A DNA stretch of 64,000 bases from Actinoplanes sandaracinus (GCF_030009775.1 NZ_JASCTH010000018.1:169765-233764), one strand, 5' to 3'; shown: positions 1 through 9,154, numbered from the stretch's first letter. A program made the numbers and translations. Notes: a model not told the origin generated them from the sequence alone.

Positions 1-375
1 GAACGCGTGCCGGAGCATCAGGTACTTGGCCTCGGCGTTGATGCCGGTGCGCTGTGCGGACGCGGCCAGCCAGGTGAAACCCACGTCGATCGCGGCGAGC
101 CGGCCGCCGTCCGGGAACGGGCGCGGGTCCCAGTAGGCGGTGGCGCCGACGGCCCGGCCCGAGGCGAGAGAGATCTGGGCGTACGGCGTGAGTCGTCCCG
201 TGGCAGCGGCCGCCCGCTGCTCGGTGACGTAACGTTCGACCTCCTCGGCGGCCGGCACCCAGGTCCAGGCGTAGGCGCCGCGGTCCTCCCCGGCGGCGCG
301 GGTCAGGTCGGCGACGTGCTGGTGGCCGAGCGGTTCGAGGCGCACGAGGCGCCCCTGCAGAACAGGGCTGTCCAT
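1..375 (-). CDS. GNAT-family N-acetyltransferase, 3' end beyond window
   Basis: The minus strand reads open from an ATG at 375 to the left edge, giving 125 codons with no stop. The N-terminus (MDSPVLQGRLVRLEPLG) and a later stretch (AQRTGINAEAKYLMLRHAF) are typical of RimJ/RimL-like GNAT proteins, which transfer acetyl groups from acetyl-CoA to amines; the second stretch matches the region around the pyrophosphate-binding loop. A GGAG lies 7 nt upstream of the ATG. The C-terminal part is outside the window. The substrate cannot be told. It lies downstream of the serine hydrolase gene on the same strand, about 150 bp away. Confidence 0.8.
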   Translation of the reverse strand, partial: MDSPVLQGRLVRLEPLGHQHVADLTRAAGEDRGAYAWTWVPAAEEVERYVTEQRAAAATGRLTPYAQISLASGRAVGATAYWDPRPFPDGGRLAAIDVGFTWLAASAQRTGINAEAKYLMLRHAF

Positions 376-525
376 CGAAGAACTCCAGGCGGGGAGAACG
401 CGGCTTGCCCGGCGCAGGTCGCGCCGGACCCGGTCATCACCCGGGGCACCCCGCCCGCGGTGCGGAGGGTTGCCGGCCAGCGAGCCGGGGCTTGACGCTG
501 GCGCTCATGACCTGTCGGCAACCTA

Positions 526-1596
526 TCACCGTCGATCGGTTTCGGCGGTCAACTCCGCCGCGGCTCGCGATGCGTTTCGCCCGGCCGTTTCCGTCAGGAG
601 TGTGAAGCCGGGCCCGTCGACGGCCATCGCGGTCGCGGTCACGATGACCACTCCGGCGCCCGCGGCCCGGTCCAGTCCCAGCCACGACCGGAACCCACCG
701 GTGCCGCCGTTGTGCCAGGTGATCTTGCGGCCCTCATGCTCGAGCGTGATCCATCCGGCCCCGATGTCCACGGCGCGTCCGGCGACCCCGGCGAATCGCG
801 TAGTCGGATCCAGGGCGCTGAGGCCGGGAGCCGAACCGTCCAGCAATGCGGCGATCAGGCGGGCCATCGCCTCGATCGAGGCCCGGATGCCGCCGGCGGG
901 ACCGACGGCCTCGCCGGTCCACGGCTGCCGCTCACGCCCGAACCGGCTCACGCCGGTCAGTGCGCCGGGTCGCAACTCCGCCGGGATCGCCGGGGCATAG
1001 AAGACGTCGAGACCGAGCGGGTCGGCGATGCGTGCGCGCACCAGCTCGCGGTAACTCACTCCGGCGGCGGCCGCGATCGCGTGGCCGAGCAGTTCGAACC
1101 CCAGATTGGAATACCGCGGCCGGGGTTTGCCCACCGTCACCGACCTGGCCTGAACGATGAGCTGGTCCAGGCTGTCGCCATAGGGATTGGCGCCGTGACG
1201 CCACAACGCCACACTGCGCCGCACCAGCCCGGCCGACCGGGGCAGGATCGGCAGCCCTGAGCGGTGAACGCTCAGTGATGCCAGGGTCACCCGTGCGGCG
1301 GGGCAGCGCCCGAGCGGCAACAGATCCCCGAGGGTCGCCGTCCGGTCGATCTCACCGCGGGCGAGTGCCTCGGCATACAGCAGGCCCGTCACCCCCTTCG
1401 AGACGGAGCCGATCTCGAAGTCCGCCCCGGCGTCCGCGCCGAGGCCCGCCACCCGCCGCTCTCCGGGTGAGATCGTGGCGGCCGCGGCCACCGGGTGCCG
1501 GCCTCCCAGGAGGGTGCGAAGCCGCGCCGCGAGCGCCTCGTCGCCGTGCTGGATCGACACGGCCGATGTTCGACGGGGTTCCGATGATCGCTTCAT
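526..1596 (-). CDS. Serine hydrolase of the class C beta-lactamase / PBP family
   Basis: 356 aa. The family signatures are visible: SVSK (S64xxK67) as nucleophile and general base, YSN in PRPRYSNLGFELLG near residue 155, and HNGGTGGF near residue 290 in the KTG-like position. Such proteins hydrolyse esters, amides or D-amino peptides; no beta-lactam role can be deduced. No clear signal peptide is seen, so it may be cytoplasmic. No Shine-Dalgarno precedes the ATG; instead a perfect dyad ends 3 nt upstream of it, so the mRNA is probably leaderless or nearly so and under direct repressor control. The SDR gene lies upstream on the same strand. Confidence 0.8.
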   Translation of the reverse strand: MKRSSEPRRTSAVSIQHGDEALAARLRTLLGGRHPVAAAATISPGERRVAGLGADAGADFEIGSVSKGVTGLLYAEALARGEIDRTATLGDLLPLGRCPAARVTLASLSVHRSGLPILPRSAGLVRRSVALWRHGANPYGDSLDQLIVQARSVTVGKPRPRYSNLGFELLGHAIAAAAGVSYRELVRARIADPLGLDVFYAPAIPAELRPGALTGVSRFGRERQPWTGEAVGPAGGIRASIEAMARLIAALLDGSAPGLSALDPTTRFAGVAGRAVDIGAGWITLEHEGRKITWHNGGTGGFRSWLGLDRAAGAGVVIVTATAMAVDGPGFTLLTETAGRNASRAAAELTAETDRR

Positions 1597-1598
1597 CC

Positions 1599-1654
1599 GT
1601 CAACCGTAGTTGACAAGCCTCGGCGGCGTCAACTGACGTTGACACTGCCGAGGC
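1599..1654. promoter_or_regulatory. Two GTCAAC-N4-GTTGAC dyads, one inside a larger hairpin
   Basis: Perfect dyads with identical 6-bp arms and different 4-bp spacers lie at 1599-1614 and 1628-1643, centres 29 bp apart. The second is framed by GCCTCGGC (1617-1624) and GCCGAGGC (1647-1654), so all three share one centre and can form a hairpin of about 17 bp with a TGAC loop. The dyads look like paired repressor operators over the start of the serine hydrolase gene. The outer hairpin could also act as a terminator for the SDR gene read on the minus strand, although no T-run follows it. Confidence 0.6.
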
Positions 1655-1670
1655 GGATGTTCCTGGTGAT

Positions 1671-2414
1671 TCAGGCGGCTTCCGGATCAGGGCCGTTGGC
1701 CGCTCGCCCTCCGTCAACGGGCAGGATGGCGCCGTTGATGAAGCCCGCCGCGGGTGAGAGCAGGAAGGCCACGGCGTCGGCCACCTCTCTCGTCGTCCCG
1801 ACCCTCCCCAGTGGGTGCAAGGCAGCCATCTGCGCGTCCACGTCAGGGTGCTCCAACCGGTACTCCTCGAACCGGGCTGTGGCGATGGAGCCGAGCGCGA
1901 CCGCGTTGGTGCGGATTCCGGCCGGTCCGTGATCGACCGCGATGGCGCGGGTCAACCCTTCGACGGCGGCTTTCGCCGTGGCGTACGGCAGGGCCCCGCG
2001 AACGGGGCGCTGCGCTTGATGGGAGGAGATGTTGACCAGGGCTCCTGGCCGTTGATGGGCCAGGAAGTGGTTGACCGCGACGTGACAGCCCGTCAAGGTC
2101 ATGGCGAGGTTTGCGGTGATGAGCTCCATGACCTGAGCGACTGAGGAGTCGGCGAGCCCGGCATCCTGGAGGACGGCGGCGTTGTTGACCCACCCGGCGA
2201 GCGGGCCGATGGCTTCAGCGGTCAGGGCTGCCTGTCGCGCCACCTGCGGGTCGCCGGCATCACCGACCACCTGGACGACCCGGTCGTGGTGCCGGTCAGG
2301 TGAGGCGGTGACATCCAGAGTCACGACATGACCATCGCCGGCCAGGCGCTCGGCGATGGCTCGACCGATGCCTCGGGCGCCTCCCGTCACCACGAACGAC
2401 GGCATGAAGGGCAT
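1671..2414 (-). CDS. Short-chain dehydrogenase/reductase (SDR)
   Basis: 247 aa from ATG 2414, chosen because AGGAGG lies about 10 nt upstream; the frame is open further upstream but that part is unlike an SDR. Classical SDR features in order: TGGARGIG Rossmann glycine motif near residue 10, NNA (VNNAAVL), catalytic Ser in NISSHQ, YATAK catalytic Tyr/Lys, and the C-terminal PVDGGRA typical of FabG-like members. It probably oxidises or reduces an alcohol/ketone with NAD(P)(H); the substrate is unknown. It is divergent from the molybdopterin protein gene at 2545 and upstream of the serine hydrolase on the same strand. Confidence 0.85.
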   Translation of the reverse strand: MPFMPSFVVTGGARGIGRAIAERLAGDGHVVTLDVTASPDRHHDRVVQVVGDAGDPQVARQAALTAEAIGPLAGWVNNAAVLQDAGLADSSVAQVMELITANLAMTLTGCHVAVNHFLAHQRPGALVNISSHQAQRPVRGALPYATAKAAVEGLTRAIAVDHGPAGIRTNAVALGSIATARFEEYRLEHPDVDAQMAALHPLGRVGTTREVADAVAFLLSPAAGFINGAILPVDGGRAANGPDPEAA

Positions 2415-2544
2415 GGCGAAAGGGCCTCCTGTATCTCGCTCGTCGTTGGCGCAATCTACCCGGGGGAAGCCATCCCGACATCCGCGTGCACGTTGTACTG
2501 TCATCCACCGACCTAGGGCGCGACACGACTGAAGTAGGTGCCGC

Positions 2545-3219
2545 ATGATGCGCTACTGGCCACGGCGCGCTGATGGACTGCCACCGGGGCAACGCCTCAT
2601 GGCGGAGATGCCCCGATTCAGCGATCTGCCCCACCTCCCTCCGCCCGCGATGCCGAGCGAGCCCAGACTGGAGATCAAGAACGCGGGCGAGCTGGTCGCC
2701 GTCCTTACCGCCGCTGACCTGGAGGCGCTCGGACCGCGCGACCACACGGCTGACTTCCACTGCGTCACGACGTGGTCCGTGACCGGGTTGGTGTGGACGG
2801 GCGTGCCGCTACGCGAGGTTCTCGCTTCGGTGGGGATGTCCGACGCGCCGGCACCGTACCTGGTAGCCCGCGCAGGCGATCACCGTAAAGCCGTCTTCAC
2901 CTGGAACGACGCCGTCGCTGACAATGTGCTCCTGGCAACTCGTCTCAACGGCGCTGCCCTGGACGACCGGCACGGTGCTCCCCTGCGGCTCGTGTCGCCC
3001 AGCCAGTACGGCTACAAAAGCGTCAAGCACCTCATCGCCATAGATTTCCGCTCGGAGCAGCCCCGGGTCGGCTCGAAGGAACACCTGCGAGCCCGCGTCG
3101 CCCTCGAAGAACGGCATCCGCGACTGCCGAGTTCGGTGGTGAAGCTGCCGTACCGGCTGACGATCGCCCCGACCGCCTACCTGGCCGAGCGGACGTTGAG
3201 CCACCGTCGTACCGGCTGA
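2545..3219 (+). CDS. Molybdopterin-binding oxidoreductase, sulfite-oxidase-like
   Basis: 224 aa. It matches the oxidoreductase molybdopterin-binding domain (sulfite oxidase/YedY fold). DFHCVTTWSV contains the Cys (residue 73) that in this family ligates molybdenum, followed by the W(T)GVPLREVL stretch and, later, the SPSQYGYKSVKHL segment. No Tat signal is apparent, so the protein looks cytoplasmic, unlike YedY. It is short and lacks both the dimerisation domain of sulfite oxidase and a cytochrome domain. Electron partner and substrate are unknown. The start is moderately certain (an AGG lies about 8 nt upstream; a second ATG follows directly). Confidence 0.8.
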   Translation: MMRYWPRRADGLPPGQRLMAEMPRFSDLPHLPPPAMPSEPRLEIKNAGELVAVLTAADLEALGPRDHTADFHCVTTWSVTGLVWTGVPLREVLASVGMSDAPAPYLVARAGDHRKAVFTWNDAVADNVLLATRLNGAALDDRHGAPLRLVSPSQYGYKSVKHLIAIDFRSEQPRVGSKEHLRARVALEERHPRLPSSVVKLPYRLTIAPTAYLAERTLSHRRTG

Positions 3220-3290
3220 CGCCGAGTGCGCGATCCGGTCCGGCGAAAATCCACGTTGGGCTACCGGCCTGGTGGTATAGCCTTCGCCAG

Positions 3291-4337
3291 ATGTCCCTGC
3301 AGGTGCCGGTATCGCCGTCCGCCGTCGATGTTCCACCGCCGATCGGCAGCGCGGCCTGGGATCGAGAACTCGTGGGGCTCGGCATCGATCGCGCGACCGT
3401 CGACAGGGAGTTGCGGCTGGCCGTCGAGGACGCTGTCGACGGCGGAACCGCCGAACCGGACGGCCACGACGTGTACCTGAACGACGCGTCGCCCGAGACG
3501 GCGGCGGTGCTGGTGCTGTTCCATCAGGAACACCCGTCGTACTCGGCGCTGATGTATCTGCGCTTCGTCTGGAACGACGGCGACGGCCGGCTGCGCGACT
3601 GGATCGTGCGCCAGTACGCCGCCATGCTCGTCCACGGCCCCCGGCCGGTCGCCGAATCGGGCGAGTACGGGCTGGCCATCGACTACTTCGAGGCCTACCA
3701 GGATGCTCCCGGCGTTCTCGCCGCCCTTCTGACGCAGGTGCCGGCCGCCCATTGGGGCGGGATCCTGCGCGCCGCGGGGCCGCTGGCATGGCCGGTGAAG
3801 CGGGACCTCTTCCAGGCCGCCGCCGAGATGCCGGCGCTGCACGCGCCGCTCGCGCGCGGGATGGCGGACTCCTTCTACGGCATATACGGCGACATCGACG
3901 CGCCCGAGGCGGCCGAGCTGCTGGGGCGCATCACCATCGCCGACGACCAGGTCCGTGCCCATCTGATCGAGGCCACCACCCAGCCGATGCTGATGCGGTC
4001 CGGGTCGGCGATCGTGGTGACCGACGCCCGCTGGACCTACCCGGACAGCTTCCTGCTGGAGATGACCGTCACCAGCGGACTGCGGCGATGGTCGTCTCGG
4101 TCCGAGCTGGTCGTCGACGGCCAGCCGGTTGGACGGATCGCCCACTGGTCCTTTCCGTTCCGGCACGAGACCGAGCACCTGGTGCTGCCGGGCCGGACGC
4201 TGCACAAGGCGCAGCTGCACCGGATCGCAGGGTCCCCCGACGATGCGGCGGATCTCGTCGACCGGGAACTGGAACTGTGGCCGGCGGGCCTGCGCGCATA
4301 TCTCGCCCAGCGCCACGGTCACACCGCCGAAGCTTGA
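3291..4337 (+). CDS. Hypothetical protein, 348 aa
   Basis: I do not recognise the family. The protein is soluble-looking with no signal peptide or membrane segment, is rich in Asp, Glu, Leu and Ala, and contains aromatic-rich segments (SALMYLRFVWNDGDG, GEYGLAIDYFEAYQ). Helical repeats seem to dominate the middle, and the last third (LVVDGQPVGRIAHWSFPFRH) looks beta-rich. Codon use matches the neighbours, so it looks like a host gene. Its 3' end overlaps the convergent DD-peptidase gene by 19 bp. Confidence 0.65.
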   Translation: MSLQVPVSPSAVDVPPPIGSAAWDRELVGLGIDRATVDRELRLAVEDAVDGGTAEPDGHDVYLNDASPETAAVLVLFHQEHPSYSALMYLRFVWNDGDGRLRDWIVRQYAAMLVHGPRPVAESGEYGLAIDYFEAYQDAPGVLAALLTQVPAAHWGGILRAAGPLAWPVKRDLFQAAAEMPALHAPLARGMADSFYGIYGDIDAPEAAELLGRITIADDQVRAHLIEATTQPMLMRSGSAIVVTDARWTYPDSFLLEMTVTSGLRRWSSRSELVVDGQPVGRIAHWSFPFRHETEHLVLPGRTLHKAQLHRIAGSPDDAADLVDRELELWPAGLRAYLAQRHGHTAEA

Positions 4338-5839
4338 TCATCCGGTCGTGTGCCGGACACGGCCAGGGCCACCGCGAAGCGGTCGATGAGGTCGGCGACG
4401 CCGGCGACGGCGTTGTTGACGACGACGGCGAAGACCAGGTGGCGGCCGGCGCCGTCGGTGACGTACCCGGCGAGGGCATTGACACCGGTCATGGTGCCGG
4501 TCTTGGCACGGACGGCGCCGGCGGCGGGAGTGCCGCGCATCCGGTCGCGCAGCGTGCCGCCGGCAAGCGGGTCCGGGTCACCGGCCACCGGCAGGGCGGC
4601 CCGGAACGCCGGGAACCAGGGGCGGCGCCGCACCACCGCCAGCAGGGTGGTGAGCTGCCGGGCGGTGACCCAGTTGCGGCGGCTCAGCCCGGAACCGTCA
4701 CCCATGGTGAGCAGCCGGGTGTCAACGCCGAGGCGGCCCAGCGCGCTCGTGACGGCGGCCAGACCGGTCGGCCAACTACCGGGACGCTCCGGGAACGCGG
4801 CCCGGCTCATCGCCTTGACCAGCAGTTCCGCGATGCCGTTGTTGGAGAACTTGAGCAACGGCGGCAGGATCTCGCGCAGCGGCGGGGAGGCCTGGGCGGT
4901 CACGATCCGGGCGGCCCCGGGGGAGGATCCTCTGGTCGTACGCCTCGCGATCGTCACCCCGTGTCGCCGCAGTGCCGCCCGGAACAGGTCGGCGGCGGTC
5001 GCGGCCGGATCCGGCACGGACACCAGCGCTGTGCCGGCCCGTCCCGCCGGCACCGCGCCGCTGACCGTGACGGCGCCGGAACCGTGCGCACGGACGGCGG
5101 TGACCGTGTCGGAGCCGCGTGCCCGAACGGCGGCGGTCGTGTCCGCGGGGCCCCGGGTGATCGCCCGGTTGACCACGCGCACGCTGCCGGTCGGCGGCCA
5201 CACCGCCACCACGGGCCGCCGCCCGGCCACTCCGCGATACCGGATCTCCACGGCGGCGGTGTCGAACCGGTCGTTCGCGGCGAACGTGAGCGCGGAGACC
5301 GGTGCGGAGTACGCGTGGGGCTCGTCCTGCCAGGACCAGTCCAGTCCCAGGGGCACCCGGTCGAACCAGGTGTCGTCGGCGACGAGCCGTGCGTACCGAT
5401 GCGTCCCGGCCCGGGCCACGGCTGCGGCGAGGCGGTCGAACCGGGCGTACGTCATCGTGGGGTCGCCCTGGCCGTGCAGGTAGAGGGCGCCGCCGTCGGC
5501 GCGCACCGTGGTCCGGAACCGGTGTCCCGGGCCGAGCAGTTCGAGCGCGCCCGCCGCGGTCATGAGCTTCTGGGTGGAGGCCGGCATCACCCGCAGCCCG
5601 GAGCCGCGCTGGTGGACAGCCGTTCCGGCGTCGTCGCGGACATCCACCGCCACGGTCGCCCCGTCGAGTCGTGAGCCGGCCAGAATCCGGTCCAGCTCCG
5701 CGCCGAGCGGGTCCGCGGCCCGCGCGGAGAGCGTCAGCGAACCGGCGACAGGCGGCGGGCCGGCGGAGCGCGCGGGTGCGGGAAGCGGCAGGACCAGCAG
5801 AATCCCGGCGGTCGCCGAGGCAAGAGCGGAACGCATCAT
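4319..5839 (-). CDS. dacB: D-alanyl-D-alanine carboxypeptidase/endopeptidase, PBP4 family
   Basis: 506 aa. It is an exported penicillin-binding protein that trims peptidoglycan stem peptides or cleaves cross-links. An N-terminal hydrophobic stretch (SATAGILLVLPLPAPA) is a signal peptide. The active-site triad is complete: STQK (S88/K91), FSNNGIAELL (SxN) and AKTGTMTG (KTG). The long insertion between SxxK and SxN is typical of the PBP4/DacB class. Start chosen at the MMRSAL methionines because the reading frame upstream overlaps the DUF1810 gene and is unlike any protein; a GAAG lies close upstream. It is convergent with the 3291 gene and 62 bp downstream of the DUF1810 gene. Confidence 0.88.
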   Translation of the reverse strand: MMRSALASATAGILLVLPLPAPARSAGPPPVAGSLTLSARAADPLGAELDRILAGSRLDGATVAVDVRDDAGTAVHQRGSGLRVMPASTQKLMTAAGALELLGPGHRFRTTVRADGGALYLHGQGDPTMTYARFDRLAAAVARAGTHRYARLVADDTWFDRVPLGLDWSWQDEPHAYSAPVSALTFAANDRFDTAAVEIRYRGVAGRRPVVAVWPPTGSVRVVNRAITRGPADTTAAVRARGSDTVTAVRAHGSGAVTVSGAVPAGRAGTALVSVPDPAATAADLFRAALRRHGVTIARRTTRGSSPGAARIVTAQASPPLREILPPLLKFSNNGIAELLVKAMSRAAFPERPGSWPTGLAAVTSALGRLGVDTRLLTMGDGSGLSRRNWVTARQLTTLLAVVRRRPWFPAFRAALPVAGDPDPLAGGTLRDRMRGTPAAGAVRAKTGTMTGVNALAGYVTDGAGRHLVFAVVVNNAVAGVADLIDRFAVALAVSGTRPDDQASAV

Positions 5840-5901
5840 CGGATCTTCAACGAGCGGGCGCCTCCTCCGGCGGCGATTCGGCCCGGATCGCCGCCGATCG
5901 G

Positions 5902-6318
5902 CTACCGCTCGCCGAGCAGCTTCAGGGTGCGGTCGTCGGGCCCGTCGTAGTAGAGCTCCAGCACCCGCTCGAACGGGCGGGGGTCGTCGGCGGCCCGGGC
6001 GAACAGGGTCATCGACGAGCGCAGTTTCAGGTCGTCGGGATAGCCGAGGATCTCCTGCGCGGTCCGGCCGCGGTGCCGGGTCATCGCCTCCGCGCACGCG
6101 ACCAGGCGCGGTCCGAGCACCGGGTGGGCCAGGTAGGCGCGGGCCTCGCCGAGATCACGGATGGCGAACCGCTGCGCGGTCGGGCTGTTGCCCAGGCCGG
6201 CCACCTGTGGAAAGACGAACCACATCCAATGGGTACGTTTGCGGCCGGCGACCAGTTCGGCGAGCGCCTGCTCGTGGACGCCCTCCTGCGCGTCCACGAA
6301 CCGGTCCAGGTCAGCCAC
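5902..6318 (-). CDS. DUF1810 family protein
   Basis: 138 aa. The family's hallmark HWMWFVFPQ is present near residue 30, followed by AIRDLGEARAYLAHPVLG and the CAEAMTRHRG segment; length and spacing match DUF1810 (YbeB-like small cytoplasmic proteins, function unknown). Its start codon lies inside the end of the ChaB-like gene (8-bp overlap), so the two are probably translated from one mRNA. Confidence 0.85.
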   Translation of the reverse strand: MADLDRFVDAQEGVHEQALAELVAGRKRTHWMWFVFPQVAGLGNSPTAQRFAIRDLGEARAYLAHPVLGPRLVACAEAMTRHRGRTAQEILGYPDDLKLRSSMTLFARAADDPRPFERVLELYYDGPDDRTLKLLGER

Positions 6319-6706
6319 GGGCCCGCCGCGATTCCCGGGCGTTGGCCTTCCTGATCGCCTCGACCAGCTCCGGCTTGGTCATCGTCGACCGGCCGGCGAT
6401 GTCCAGCCGGCGGGCCAGGCCCAGCAGGTGCTCCTTGCTGGCGTTGGCGTCCACGCCCTCGGCGGTCTTCGCCTTCGTGTCACGGCCGCCGGCGGCCTTG
6501 GCGTCGCTGGGGCCCTTCTTCTCCTTGGCCTCCCAGTGATCGCCGACCTTCTCGAAGGAGTGTTTGACCGCGGAGAAGGCGGTGCGGTGGGCACGCTCAC
6601 CCTCGCCGTACTGGTCGACGGCCGAGTCGTGAGTCTTGACGAAGGTGTCCTGTGCCTTCTTCGGGGAGCGCTTGAGCGTCTCGGGGAGTTCGTCACGTCC
6701 AGGCAT
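6311..6706 (-). CDS. ChaB-domain protein with C-terminal Rho-N/SAP-like helix
   Basis: 131 aa from ATG 6706 (GAAGG just upstream); an upstream in-frame start would add 11 residues unlike the family. The N-terminal half (RDELPETLKRSPKKAQDTF ... AHRTAFSAVKHSFEK) is a ChaB domain, a small fold named after the E. coli cation-transport regulator. A charged linker (KEKKGPSDAKAAGG) leads to SKEHLLGLARRLDIAG and TMTKPELVEAIRKAN, resembling the Rho N-terminal or SAP nucleic-acid-binding module. This two-domain form is common in actinobacteria. The role is not established. Confidence 0.8.
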   Translation of the reverse strand: MPGRDELPETLKRSPKKAQDTFVKTHDSAVDQYGEGERAHRTAFSAVKHSFEKVGDHWEAKEKKGPSDAKAAGGRDTKAKTAEGVDANASKEHLLGLARRLDIAGRSTMTKPELVEAIRKANARESRRARG

Positions 6707-6760
6707 GCCTTCAGGGTTGCCCGGTGCGACCCCCGGCAAACGCCGGCCCGCACCGGCCGG

Positions 6761-9118
6761 TCAGCCTCCGATCGGAGTGAGCGTGTAGGTGGGCAGGGTC
6801 GCCGTGCCGCTCTCCCCGTCGGCTATGTAGCCGCCGTCCGCGGCGATGGCGTACTCCTGGGAGCGCCCCACCTTGTCGTTGACCCCGATCCGGTCGACGC
6901 GCCATTGTCCCGGGGAGGTGGTGGCGGGCAGGGTTCCGCGCAGTTCCCACCATCCGTTGTCCTCACTGCCGTAGACCAGGTCGAGGTTGCTCTCGGCGCC
7001 GGGGTAGCCGTTGCCGCCCGCGGTGACGAAGTGCGCCCAGATGTGCTGGATGCCGCTCCGGTCGTCGCTCGCCCTGATCCGTAGCCGTACCGTCCGGTCG
7101 ACGCCGTTGTCGCCGCTGCTCTCCCCGAGGAGCTGGCCTTGGGTCAGGTCGACGGCCGGACGCTGCAGGTCCTCGAGGGCGCCGGAGACGGTCAGCGCCG
7201 ACGGCCAGTTCACGCCGTCGGTGGCCTCCGGCGGCCGGTACCTGTTGACGTTGCGGTTGACCTCGTCACGAACCCAGACATGGTGGACCCGCCACGTCCC
7301 CGTCGGCAGATAGGCCGGCACCCGCCCGGTGACCTCCCAGACACCGTCCCGCGGGGTGCCCTCCACCAGCGAACTGCCGCCCAGGTGGACCTGGGGGCCG
7401 TTCTCCTCGGCGCCGGCCAGGACGACGCTGACCGAGGTGGCGCCACTCAGGTCGTCGGTGACCGGTACGCGTACCCGGACCTCCCGGTCCTCGGCGTTGT
7501 CCACCTCGAGCGGCGTCTGCCACACCATCGCGCCGGTGTCCACGACCGGCGCGTCGACGTCGAACGTGCCGGTCACGGTCATCGGGGCCAGACTCACATG
7601 GCCGCTGCCGGTCTCGTTGAGGGTGGTCTGGAGCTGGTAGTCGCCGTTGGGGGCGATGTAGTACCGGGTCGACCGGTTCACGCGGTCGCGCAGGTGAATG
7701 TGGTCGATCTTCCACTCACCCGCCCGGGACATCGACGGCAGCGTGCCGGTCATCTCGAACGTGCCGTCATGGGTGTGGCCCTCGACCACGTTTCCCCAGG
7801 TGCCGACCCAGAGACCGGGCCCGTCCGGCTCGGGGTGGCGGAACCAGATCTCGACCAGCACCACGCCGCTGCGGTCGTCGGTGATGTGCCCGCGCACCTT
7901 CACCGGGGCCGTCTCGCTGTTGCTCACCGTGGGCCCGACGGCCCAGGCCAGCGAGGCGGTGTCGATCCGTGGGGTGGCCTTGTCGGTGCACTTGTCGCCG
8001 CCGAGGTCGCTCGGGTCCGGGACACAGGCGTTGAGGCCGGGGCCGCCTTCGACATCGTCGTTGCCGGCGCCGCCGTTCATGGTGTCGTCGCCGAGGCCGC
8101 CGTCCATCCTGTCGTCGCCGTCGCCGCCGTTCATCGTGTCGCTGCCCTCGCCGCCGGCCAGTTCGTCGGTGCCGGGGCCTCCGGTGATCGTGTCGTCACC
8201 GCCTCCGCCGTCGAGGCTGTCGTTGCCGTCCCCACCGGTCACGGTGTCCGTGCCGTCGCCACCGGCCACCGCGTCGTTGCCGCCGCCACCGTCGAGGCCG
8301 TCGTTGCCGGGGCCGCCCACCAGCTTGTCGCTACCGTCACCGCCGGTGGCCTGATCGTTGCCGACGCCACCGCGAACCGTGTCGTCCCCGATGCCGCCGG
8401 CCAGGGTGTCGTCGCCGCCACCGCCGTTGACGCCGTCGCTGCCCGCGCCGCCCTCCAGGTGGTCGGTGCCGTCGCCGCCGTCGAGCCGGTCGCTGCCGTC
8501 ACCGCCGTCGACGGTGTCGTCGCCGGTGTCGCCGCCGGCGATGTCGTTGCCGTCACCGCCGTTCACGACGTCGCTGCCGTCGCCGCCCTTGAGCGTGTCG
8601 GCGCCCGGCCCGCCGTGGAGCGTGTCGGCGCCGTCGCCACCGATCACCCGGTCGCCGGCGGTCACCGGGTCGGGCTCGTCGATCGGCGCGCCCCCGTCGA
8701 CGGTATCGTCACCGGCGCCGCCGTCGACCAGGTCGGCGCCGGCGCCGCCGTCCGCGTCGTCGGTGTCGTCGCCGCCGCGTACCTGATCGTTGCCCCGGCC
8801 GCCGTGGACCTTGTCGTTGCCGGGACCACCGATGACGGTGTCCGCGCCGTCCTCCCCGTCGATGTCGTCGTCGCCCTCGCCGCCGTCGACGACGTCCTTG
8901 CCGCCACCGCCCTTGATCACGTCGTTGCCACCGAGGCCGCAGATCACGTCATAGCCGTGGGTGCCGAGGAGGTGGTCGTTCCCGACCGTGCCGAGGACCG
9001 TGCAGGCCTTGCCGGTGGCGGAGACCGGCTTCCCGGCCTGTGCCGGAGCCGGGGTGACCGCCACGATCAGCGCGGCCACGGTGGCCGCGCCGTACCGCCG
9101 CGAGCGGGCGAGTCTCAT
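6761..9118 (-). CDS. Secreted RTX calcium-binding repeat protein with three C-terminal beta domains
   Basis: 785 aa. ATG 9118 is preceded by AGGAG at 8 nt. Residues 1-28 form a signal peptide (AATVAALIVAVTPAPAQA). Residues about 42-370 are back-to-back RTX nonapeptides of the GGxGxDxxx type (GGNDVIKGG, GGAGDDTVDGG), which bind Ca2+ and fold as a beta-roll. After a Cys-bearing linker come three repeats of about 115 residues, each with DDxSG, a GxWE-G-(T/R)(L/V)P motif, GxWRVxx(I/V) and DxVxRS. They look like Ig-like modules. No protease or hydrolase domain is visible, so it is probably structural or adhesive. It lies downstream of the FnIII protein gene on the same strand. Confidence 0.85.
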   Translation of the reverse strand: MRLARSRRYGAATVAALIVAVTPAPAQAGKPVSATGKACTVLGTVGNDHLLGTHGYDVICGLGGNDVIKGGGGKDVVDGGEGDDDIDGEDGADTVIGGPGNDKVHGGRGNDQVRGGDDTDDADGGAGADLVDGGAGDDTVDGGAPIDEPDPVTAGDRVIGGDGADTLHGGPGADTLKGGDGSDVVNGGDGNDIAGGDTGDDTVDGGDGSDRLDGGDGTDHLEGGAGSDGVNGGGGDDTLAGGIGDDTVRGGVGNDQATGGDGSDKLVGGPGNDGLDGGGGNDAVAGGDGTDTVTGGDGNDSLDGGGGDDTITGGPGTDELAGGEGSDTMNGGDGDDRMDGGLGDDTMNGGAGNDDVEGGPGLNACVPDPSDLGGDKCTDKATPRIDTASLAWAVGPTVSNSETAPVKVRGHITDDRSGVVLVEIWFRHPEPDGPGLWVGTWGNVVEGHTHDGTFEMTGTLPSMSRAGEWKIDHIHLRDRVNRSTRYYIAPNGDYQLQTTLNETGSGHVSLAPMTVTGTFDVDAPVVDTGAMVWQTPLEVDNAEDREVRVRVPVTDDLSGATSVSVVLAGAEENGPQVHLGGSSLVEGTPRDGVWEVTGRVPAYLPTGTWRVHHVWVRDEVNRNVNRYRPPEATDGVNWPSALTVSGALEDLQRPAVDLTQGQLLGESSGDNGVDRTVRLRIRASDDRSGIQHIWAHFVTAGGNGYPGAESNLDLVYGSEDNGWWELRGTLPATTSPGQWRVDRIGVNDKVGRSQEYAIAADGGYIADGESGTATLPTYTLTPIGG

Positions 9119-9154
9119 GAGGATCACTCCTGGCTGCAGGGATGAGAACGGCGT

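Noticed and set aside
7139..9145. Long open frame of 668 codons on the plus strand opposite the RTX gene, full of Val/Ala repeats
   Set aside because: It is the antisense image of the GGxGxD repeats; it has no ribosome site and no family likeness, while the minus strand has a signal peptide and a good start.
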